5,773 bases of DNA from Opitutaceae bacterium. GTDB lineage: Bacteria > Verrucomicrobiota > Verrucomicrobiia > Opitutales > Opitutaceae. Under the pieces are notes generated by a model that saw nothing but the letters and a program-made list of their open reading frames with translations, did no database searches and was not told the origin of the DNA. The stretch is taken from the NCBI GenBank assembly GCA_003168315.1, contig PMSP01000022.1, forward strand, positions 11,772 to 17,544. The letters are read 5' to 3'. Positions 1 to 5,014 of the stretch are shown here, in pieces. Position 1 is the stretch's first letter, and every line of letters begins with the position of its first letter. A program made the translations under genes and the position numbers.

Positions 1-20
1 CATGCATGGGCCGAGGGCGC
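1..20. other. Short flank at the window edge
   Basis: Twenty bases downstream of the DUF1543 stop codon. They contain CATGCATG, a small palindrome at the very edge, and nothing else that I can interpret. Confidence 0.3.
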
Positions 21-572
21 TCAACTGCCGATGATTTTCCTCCTGGCAGCATAGGCCGTGACCACGGCCGGCGGAATGATGTGATAGCCATTGGTCGGCG
101 AAAGGGGCGCGGGCTCGGCGGTCTCCTCGAGGTGGATGTGGTAGCTGTCCACTTCCGCGATCTCCAGACAGTCGTCGATGTCGTAAAGGTCGTCCGTGTG
201 CACCGACTGGGTCCCGCGAAGGAGCTCCCTCTTGGCCCTCGACTTCACCTCCTGGTCGCTCCCGGCAATCACGAAGGCATTGGCATGAAGCTCGGTGAAT
301 TGCCCGGGGAGATAGGCGCCAAGATTGATGAAATAGAGCTTCCTCGAATTGCCCGATTTTTCCCGGCTGAGCTTTATCCTATGCCCATCAATGACTTGCA
401 GTTCCATCCACGAGTCAAGATGAAGGCGGAGCGGGTCACCGAACCATTTGTCCATCAGGGTATCGTAGGTCGCCTCGATCGAGTCGCCCACCGCGAATAC
501 CACGTCATGCAGCTCGGTGTTGCATTTTGGCGCCCTTCCGCCCAGGTAGACCGCGAACAGCTTTTTGCCCAT
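21..572 (-). CDS. DUF1543-family protein with two homologous halves
   Basis: A 183-residue protein with no known reaction. It matches the DUF1543 family by the opening KLFAVYLGGRAP (residues 4-15), then ELHDVVFAVGDS, DKWFGDP and DSWMEL. The second half repeats the pattern: KLFAVYLGG / ELHDVVFAV at residues 4-28 matches KLYFINLGA / ELHANAFVI at 78-102, and each half ends in an Asp-rich stretch followed by a His (HLDSWMEL..., HTDDLYDIDD...). It is therefore an internal duplication of about 70 residues, followed by a short C-terminal tail with NGYHIIPP. There is no signal peptide or membrane helix, so it is probably cytosolic. The frame stays open upstream to 800, but the family start is MGKKLFAVYL. 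A longer start would run through the divergent neighbour, so I set the start at 572. Upstream there is only a weak GGGA about 13 bases away. The family is recognised with good confidence; the function is unknown. Confidence 0.86.
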   Translation of the reverse strand: MGKKLFAVYLGGRAPKCNTELHDVVFAVGDSIEATYDTLMDKWFGDPLRLHLDSWMELQVIDGHRIKLSREKSGNSRKLYFINLGAYLPGQFTELHANAFVIAGSDQEVKSRAKRELLRGTQSVHTDDLYDIDDCLEIAEVDSYHIHLEETAEPAPLSPTNGYHIIPPAVVTAYAARRKIIGS

Positions 573-636
573 GACGAGATTTTTTCCCGATGCTGCGTTT
601 GGGCAACGCAAACTTTGCAACCGCGCGCCATCCGCC
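573..636. promoter_or_regulatory. Divergent promoter region with an inverted repeat
   Basis: This 64-bp gap separates two divergent start codons, so it must hold the promoters or leaders of both genes. It contains a perfect inverted repeat, TGCGTT-TGGGC-AACGCA (594-610), and a T-rich stretch at 580-586. I could not identify a convincing -35/-10 pair on either strand. The inverted repeat could be an operator shared by both genes or a chance hairpin. The promoter function is inferred from position only. Confidence 0.4.
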
Positions 637-999
637 ATGCCCGACACCGAATCCCTGTTCTCGTACGGCACCCTCCAGCTCGAGCCCGTCCAGCTTGCGA
701 CGTTCGGCAGGACGCTCACGGGAGCAGCCGATGCGTTGGTGGGATTCGGCCAGTCGATGGTGAGGATCGAGGACCCCTCGGTCGTCGAGAAAAGCGGCAA
801 GACCCATCACCCGATAGTCAAGTTCACTGGGTGCGATTCGGACGAGGTCGACGGGACTGTCTTCCAGATCACCGCCGAGGAACTCCGGAACGCGGATGAG
901 TATGAGGTTGCGGCATACAAGCGCGTATCCGCGAAACTGAAGTCCGGCGCGCGCGCCTGGGTCTACGTCGATGCGAGGTTTGCCCCTCCGGCAGGCTGA
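637..999 (+). CDS. Gamma-glutamylcyclotransferase-like (AIG2/GGCT fold) protein
   Basis: A 120-residue protein, the usual size for single-domain members of the AIG2-like / GGCT family, which release 5-oxoproline from gamma-glutamyl peptides or amines. The glycine loop appears as FSYGTLQ (residues 8-14), the core strand as VDGTVFQI (71-78), and the catalytic block as DEYEVAAYKRV (87-97). By family pattern Glu90 is the likely general acid/base. The loop ends in Gln where many members have Arg or Lys, so the substrate cannot be predicted. It is probably cytosolic. The frame extends upstream to 565, but that start lies inside the divergent DUF1543 gene, while MPDTESLFSYGTL at 637 fits the family N-terminus. 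There is no clear Shine-Dalgarno sequence. It faces away from the DUF1543 gene across 64 bp, and a functional link between the two is possible but unproven. Confidence 0.85.
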   Translation: MPDTESLFSYGTLQLEPVQLATFGRTLTGAADALVGFGQSMVRIEDPSVVEKSGKTHHPIVKFTGCDSDEVDGTVFQITAEELRNADEYEVAAYKRVSAKLKSGARAWVYVDARFAPPAG

Positions 1000-1113
1000 C
1001 TCGCCGGTCTTCCTTGCTAATACCCTTAATCCTGCGCGGCCTTTGGAAATTCACCTCAAATATCGCAACAGGATTGCGTCGGCGCTTCGTGCGTCAAACA
1101 GTAGCGTTGCCCC
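1000..1113 (+). promoter_or_regulatory. Intergenic leader upstream of the cyclase gene
   Basis: This 114-bp gap is more AT-rich than its surroundings (for example around 1017-1030 and 1042-1064) and should hold the cyclase promoter. A short inverted repeat, CGCAA-CAGGA-TTGCG, lies at 1064-1078. I found no rho-independent terminator for the preceding gene and no consensus promoter I would defend. A stop codon in the cyclase frame at 1102-1104 marks the upstream limit of that gene. Confidence 0.35.
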
Positions 1114-2430
1114 ATGACCCTGAATACGAATCCGCCCGTACCCGGTCATTCCCCCAGCCAGCGTACCCTGGCGGCCATCGTCTTCACGGACGTCGTCAGC
1201 TTCAGCGCGAGGATGCACACGGACGAGGTCGGGACGCTCAGGCTCCTTCAGCGCGACTTTGCCGAGATGCGCCGACTGTGCATCGCGCACGAGGGCGAGG
1301 TCCTGAAGACCACGGGCGACGGGCTCCTGCTCACATTCACGAGCGCGGTGCAGGCGGTGGCGTGCGCCCTGGCTATGCAGCGACAGTTCGCGGCCGAGGC
1401 CAAGGACGACGCGACCGGCAATGCCCTCCAGCATCGCATCGGCATCCATCTCGGCGACATCATCGTGCAGGACAAGGACGTGATGGGCGACGGCGTTAAC
1501 ATCGCGGCCCGCCTCCAGTCCGAGGCCGAACCGGGCGGCATCTGCATCTCCCAGACCGTCTACGACGTCGTGAAGAACAAGCTGGAGATGCAGGCGGTGA
1601 GCCTTGGGGCCCGCGACCTGAAGAACATCGCCCAGGCCATGCCCGTCTACCGGCTTCTCCTGGAGGCGCAGGCTCTCGACTCCGCGGGAAGGCCCAGCGC
1701 CCCAGCCGCCGGCCGGAATCCTCCGGCTACCGGCAAGAAAGCCCTGATCGCGCTGGCCGTGGCAGTCGTCGTCGCAGCAGCCGCCCTTGTGATCCTCGGC
1801 CGAAGGAACCAGGCGGCGGCGGCCGTCGCCGCGGCGACTTCCCTCCCCGTCACCCCGCCGCCGGCGCCCGCGGTCCCGACGCCGGTCGCCAAGGCCGGCG
1901 GCCCGGCCGACATCGCGGAAGACATCTCCGCCGAGTACGACAAGCGGATGGACGCGATGCAGGAGCTTCACGCCCGGTATCTCGACAAGTACGACTACAG
2001 CGGCCTTGTGCTCGCACTCCGGGACAAGGGCGAAAGCGCCTCGGCGACCCCCGCGCTGAAGATAATGCTGAGGTCGGCCGAGCAGCTGGTGAGGCTCAGG
2101 AACTGGCTGGAGGCCAACCTGCGGCACTACAACAGGCAGCATCCACTCCTGGCTCCCGACCTGACGGGGGACCGCTCCAAGGATGCTAGCGTGTTCCTGG
2201 CGCTCGATCAGCGCATCATGTTCGTGGAGGGCGGAAATCCGGTTGCCCGCGATTGGCCCGAGATCAAGCCAGCGATCATGGGCAACATCATCGTGGGCGC
2301 GCTCAACGATGCGAAGGAAGTGCGACGCCCCATCCTCGGGGCACAGGCCTTTGAGCGGCTCTATTCCCTTCCGCTCATGGCGAAGGCGCTGGCGCCCAAA
2401 CCCCGCCAGGAGGAACCCGCCTCGAGGTGA
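1114..2430 (+). CDS. Class III adenylate/guanylate cyclase, membrane-anchored, with a novel C-terminal domain
   Basis: A 438-residue protein predicted to make cAMP (less likely cGMP). The class III cyclase domain spans about residues 17-182 and all six canonical positions are visible. The metal-binding aspartates are Asp26 (FTDVVSFS) and Asp69 (TTGDGLLLTF). The purine-selecting pair is Lys65 and Asp122 (KDVMGDGVN), the adenine-type combination. The transition-state residues are Asn129 and Arg133 (GVNIAARL). After a linker, a single hydrophobic helix lies at about 209-229, followed by an Ala/Pro-rich spacer (234-262) and a mainly helical region (265-438) that I do not recognise. With the positively charged KK just before the helix and RR after it, topology is not certain. 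A cytoplasmic cyclase with an extracytoplasmic C-terminal part is the simplest reading, so the C-terminal part could be a sensor. The start is firm: an in-frame stop lies four codons upstream. No Shine-Dalgarno sequence is visible. Its 3' end overlaps tag on the other strand. Confidence 0.92.
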   Translation: MTLNTNPPVPGHSPSQRTLAAIVFTDVVSFSARMHTDEVGTLRLLQRDFAEMRRLCIAHEGEVLKTTGDGLLLTFTSAVQAVACALAMQRQFAAEAKDDATGNALQHRIGIHLGDIIVQDKDVMGDGVNIAARLQSEAEPGGICISQTVYDVVKNKLEMQAVSLGARDLKNIAQAMPVYRLLLEAQALDSAGRPSAPAAGRNPPATGKKALIALAVAVVVAAAALVILGRRNQAAAAVAAATSLPVTPPPAPAVPTPVAKAGGPADIAEDISAEYDKRMDAMQELHARYLDKYDYSGLVLALRDKGESASATPALKIMLRSAEQLVRLRNWLEANLRHYNRQHPLLAPDLTGDRSKDASVFLALDQRIMFVEGGNPVARDWPEIKPAIMGNIIVGALNDAKEVRRPILGAQAFERLYSLPLMAKALAPKPRQEEPASR

Positions 2431-3049
2431 GGCGGGCGACAGGGCGCAGCCCGTCGCTGCGCCGCCAGCGCGGTCTTGCCGCGCGTTTTAAGCAAGCGGC
2501 GCGGCGCGGGCAGGAGACGAGGTGGTCGTTCACCATCCCCGACGCCTGCATGAAGGCGTAGCAGATCGTCGTCCCAACAAACCTGAAGCCACGCGCCTTC
2601 AGGTCGCGGCTCAGGGCGTCCGACTGCGCCGTGCGGGCGGGCACCTCGCGCATCGACCGCCGGCGGTTCTCGCGCGGCCTGCCGCCGACACAGGACCATA
2701 GGGTGCGGCTGAAGCTTTCGCCGCCGTGCCGCATGGCGAGGAGGGCCCGCGCGTTGGCAATAGTCGCCGCGATCTTCATCCGGTTTCGCACGATGCCGGG
2801 GTTGGCCATCAGCCGACGCACATCGCGGGCGCCGTAGCGCGCGATTCTTTCCGGATCGAAGCCGTCGAAGGCCGCGCGGTAATTCTCGCGCTTGGCCAGG
2901 ACGATGGACCAGCTGAGCCCCGCCTGGGCTCCCTCGAGGGTAAGCAGCTCAAAGAGTCCGCGGTCGTCACGGAGGGGCACCCCCCATTCCGTGTCATGGT
3001 AGGCGATGTCGAGGGGCTTCACGGGCCAGGGGCAGCGCCTCGGTTTCAC
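2375..3049 (-). CDS. tag: DNA-3-methyladenine glycosylase I
   Basis: Base-excision repair enzyme that removes 3-methyladenine from alkylated DNA; a helix-hairpin-helix superfamily protein of the Tag type. Family marks run in order: RRCPW (residues 4-8), IAYHDTEWGVP (15-25), LFELLTLEGAQAGLSW (32-47), KRENYRAAFDGFDP (53-66), NPGIVRNRMKI (83-93), the SDALS block (143-147) and GFRFVGTTICYAFMQASGMVNDH (154-176). The zinc site of E. coli Tag (Cys4, His17, His175, Cys179) maps to Cys6, His18, His176 and Cys180, and the catalytic Glu38 maps to Glu39. E. coli Tyr13 appears as Asp14. I chose the GTG start at 3049 because the family begins just before this CPW motif. It overlaps the upstream gene's stop as GTGA, which suggests translational coupling. 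The protein is 224 residues against about 187 for E. coli Tag. The extra tail (about 188-224) is Arg/Pro-rich, looks unlike a domain and overlaps the cyclase gene. Confidence 0.94.
   Translation of the reverse strand: MKPRRCPWPVKPLDIAYHDTEWGVPLRDDRGLFELLTLEGAQAGLSWSIVLAKRENYRAAFDGFDPERIARYGARDVRRLMANPGIVRNRMKIAATIANARALLAMRHGGESFSRTLWSCVGGRPRENRRRSMREVPARTAQSDALSRDLKARGFRFVGTTICYAFMQASGMVNDHLVSCPRRAACLKRAARPRWRRSDGLRPVARLTSRRVPPGGVWAPAPSP
2416..2457. terminator. Tandem hairpins at the convergent gene ends (possible terminator)
   Basis: Two adjacent stem-loops lie at the end of the cyclase gene. The first is a perfect 8-bp stem, CCCGCCTC-GAGGT-GAGGCGGG (2416-2436), which spans the cyclase stop codon. 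The second, 2436-2457, pairs GCGAC.GGGC with GCCC.GTCGC around a GCA loop, with one bulged A. Neither is followed by a T-run on either strand, so a classical intrinsic terminator is not supported. A bidirectional attenuation structure between convergent genes is plausible, but chance folding in GC-rich DNA is an alternative. Confidence 0.35.
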
Positions 3050-4881
3050 GGCGCGATCCCGGTGCTGACGTCGGCAAGGATCCGGCGCGCCTGCGCGTCG
3101 CCGGGCTGAAGTCGCAGGCCTTCCTGAAGCTGCGCCCTGGCCTCGTTCACATGGCCGCCCATCTTCAGGTACACCACCGCGAGACTGAAATGGGCCTCGG
3201 CAAAACCAGGCCTGAGGCGCAGGGCCTCCCTGTAATGGAACACCGCGTCGTCCAGGCTCTGGGGAACCCGCGACAGGGCGTTCCCGAGGTTGAAATGCCC
3301 CTCCGCGGAATCCGGATCCAGGCGCAGGGCCTCCCCGTACTCGGCGACTGCGCCCATCAGGCGCCCCGGCATGTTCGAGAGCGCGTTGCCAAGGCCGATA
3401 TGGGCGCCGTAGAGGCCGGGATCCAGGCGCAGCGCCTCCCCATACTGGGCGACTGCGTCGTCCAGGCGCCCCGGCTCGTCCGACAGGGCGTTGCCGAGGT
3501 TGACGTGGGCTTCCGCTGAATCCGGCTTCATGTGAACCACCTCCTCGTACTGGCTGATCGCGTCGTCCAGGCGCCCCGGCTCGGTCAGCAGGATGCCCGC
3601 GAGGTTGTTGCGCGCCCTGAAGTTCCCCGGACGCTTGGCAACCGTGTCTCCCCAGATCTCCCGAGCGCTGGAGTAGTCCCGGTTGCGCCGGGCCGTCACC
3701 CCCCCCAGGGCGATGCCAAGGACCAGGCAAACGGGAAGCGCCGCTCGCCCCGTCCATCGGTAGACCCCTCCCACGGCGATGATCACGACAGGGATCAGCG
3801 GCAGGTACATGCGGTAGTCGGCCACGGTCTCACCGGCGACGGGCACAATGCTGGAACTGGGCGCGAGGATCACGAAGAAGCCGGCTCCGACAAATCCGAT
3901 TACCGGCCGCCTCACGAGCGCCCAGCAGGTTGCCGCCGCGAGGCCAACCACGAGCAGCGCGCCTGGCAGCAGGTCGATCGACGGCGCCGCAAGGGCGGTC
4001 CCATAGTCAAAGACGAGGGGAAACGGCCAAAAGCACAGCCTGAGGTAATGGGCGACCGCCGGGATTTGGCTCAGCCCATAGCCCCACCAGGAACTTCCGG
4101 AAGAGGAACCGGACCCGTCGCCCCGTCGCAGTGTCGAGATAACGAGGAACGCCAGGAGGGCCCACGTCGCGGCCAGGGCGCCATGCACCTTCCAGCGGCG
4201 CCGCAGCGCCTCCCCAAAGCTGCAGGCGACAAAGGTGCGGTCGTAGAGGAGAACGATGAGGGGTGCCGTCGCCATGACCTCCTTCGTCGCCATCCCAAGG
4301 AGGCATGATGCGACGGAGAGCGCGAACCATGGGAATGAGCCGCCCGCGCGGCTACCGGCGCCCCGGATGAAGCAATACAGGGTCGTCAGGTAGAACAGCC
4401 CCATGAGCGACTCGGCTCGCTGCGCCACATAGGTGACAGCCCCGGTCAGCAGCGGGTGGACTGACCAGAGGAGCGCGGCCGAGAATGCGGCGGCGGTCGC
4501 CCTTCGGCAACCGCGACCCGCGACTGTCCGCCGGATGATCCCGAACAGCGCGAGCGCGGCAAGAACGTGGATCGCCAGGTTCGTCGCATGGTATCCCCAA
4601 AGGGACGTTCCACCGAGGGCATAGTTGACCGCGAGCGAGAGATTAAGGACCGGCCGACCCGTGACCGTCGCGTTCAGCGGAGGCAAGAACGCCGCCCCGA
4701 GGCGCCGGATGCTGGCGTTCCTGACGACCGACGATTCGTCGTCGAAGAGAAAAGGGACCAGGAAGGTGCCCCGGTAGGCAATGACCACGGAGGCGGCAAT
4801 CACGGCCCCGCCGAAGAGCACCGGCCCATGCGTCGGGATTTCTTGAGCGGGCGGCGGCCGCCGGTTGGAGTCAATTGGCAT
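3046..4881 (-). CDS. Multipass GT-C-like glycosyltransferase (TMTC-type) with C-terminal TPR repeats
   Basis: A 611-residue inner-membrane protein. The N-terminal 400 residues form about 10-12 hydrophobic helices (for example 20-42, 98-117, 156-172, 233-251, 304-324, 326-341, 358-374 and 378-394). The loop after helix 1 holds FLFDDES (45-51), whose FDD fits the acidic motif of GT-C enzymes that use lipid-linked sugars. HPLLTGAVTYVAQRAESLMG (142-161) and ADYRMYLP (354-361) match bacterial relatives of the eukaryotic O-mannosyltransferases TMTC1-4, so a protein or surface glycosylation role outside the membrane is inferred. The C-terminal part holds five TPR units (419-594). The frame remains open to 5136, but the stretch beyond 4881 overlaps the divergent DUF885 gene and its leader, and the Met at 5016 coincides with that gene's start codon. 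I therefore chose ATG 4881. The gene overlaps tag by four bases. The sugar donor and acceptor are unknown. Confidence 0.88.
   Translation of the reverse strand: MPIDSNRRPPPAQEIPTHGPVLFGGAVIAASVVIAYRGTFLVPFLFDDESSVVRNASIRRLGAAFLPPLNATVTGRPVLNLSLAVNYALGGTSLWGYHATNLAIHVLAALALFGIIRRTVAGRGCRRATAAAFSAALLWSVHPLLTGAVTYVAQRAESLMGLFYLTTLYCFIRGAGSRAGGSFPWFALSVASCLLGMATKEVMATAPLIVLLYDRTFVACSFGEALRRRWKVHGALAATWALLAFLVISTLRRGDGSGSSSGSSWWGYGLSQIPAVAHYLRLCFWPFPLVFDYGTALAAPSIDLLPGALLVVGLAAATCWALVRRPVIGFVGAGFFVILAPSSSIVPVAGETVADYRMYLPLIPVVIIAVGGVYRWTGRAALPVCLVLGIALGGVTARRNRDYSSAREIWGDTVAKRPGNFRARNNLAGILLTEPGRLDDAISQYEEVVHMKPDSAEAHVNLGNALSDEPGRLDDAVAQYGEALRLDPGLYGAHIGLGNALSNMPGRLMGAVAEYGEALRLDPDSAEGHFNLGNALSRVPQSLDDAVFHYREALRLRPGFAEAHFSLAVVYLKMGGHVNEARAQLQEGLRLQPGDAQARRILADVSTGIAP
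3100..3627 (-). repeat. Five tandem TPR units of about 35 residues (about 105 bp each)
   Basis: Residues 419-594 of the membrane protein consist of units 419-454, 455-489, 490-524, 525-559 and 560-594. Consensus marks are AEAHxNLGNAL, PGRLDDAVAQY and GEALRLDPG. Units 1-4 carry an extra Pro in the loop between helix A and helix B, giving 35 residues rather than the canonical TPR length of 34. Unit 5 lacks the PGRLDDA signature (KMGGHVNEA) and is followed by a partial capping helix. At DNA level the units share blocks such as the one encoding GEALRLDPG, so slippage or recombination could change the copy number. Confidence 0.88.
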
Positions 4882-5014
4882 TCCTGGTCGGTTGCCCCCA
4901 GAATGCGTCCGCCACGGGCGCCGGGTCAAACCCGGGCGCAGGGGGGATGCCCGCACGCTGAAACCAAGCGTTGCAGGACGGACCCGATGAGGGAATGTTC
5001 CCGGCCAAAAACCC
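4882..5014. promoter_or_regulatory. Divergent promoter region with a strong hairpin and a short inverted repeat
   Basis: This 133-bp gap lies between two divergent starts. It holds an inverted repeat, GCGCCGGGT-CAA-ACCCGGGCGC (4918-4939), which pairs over nine positions with one bulged G. A second short one, GGGAA-TG-TTCCC (4991-5002), lies 12 bp from the DUF885 start codon. Neither start has a good Shine-Dalgarno sequence; only an AGGA directly abuts the 4881 start. A TTGCAG at 4971-4976 could be a -35 element for the plus-strand gene, but the matching -10 is poor. The function is inferred from position. Confidence 0.4.

Noticed and set aside
6..899. A 297-codon plus-strand open frame
   Set aside because: It is antisense to DUF1543 and then out of frame with the GGCT-like gene; both real products are recognised.
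1051..2142. A 363-codon open frame on the minus strand
   Set aside because: It lies entirely opposite the cyclase gene, whose catalytic motifs are clear. The translation is Arg/Gly/His-rich with no domain, typical of an antisense frame in GC-rich DNA.
2479..2504. CCGCGC...GCGCGG inverted repeat with a TTTTAA in the loop, as a terminator
   Set aside because: The loop is 14 bases long, the T-rich part is in the loop rather than after the stem, and GC-only stems of six are common in this sequence.
3100..3627. The 105-bp periodic DNA as a CRISPR-like or intergenic repeat array
   Set aside because: The periodicity is fully explained by TPR codons in frame; there are no constant repeats with unique spacers.
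3050..3757. Upstream 236 codons of the open frame that contains tag, which might be read as an N-terminal extension
   Set aside because: This stretch is the TPR coding region read in another frame (repetitive Gly/Pro/Arg). The family start lies at the GTG at 3049.
3532..4308. A 258-codon plus-strand open frame
   Set aside because: It is opposite the membrane domain of the TPR protein. The product is strongly hydrophilic and low-complexity, with no recognisable motif.
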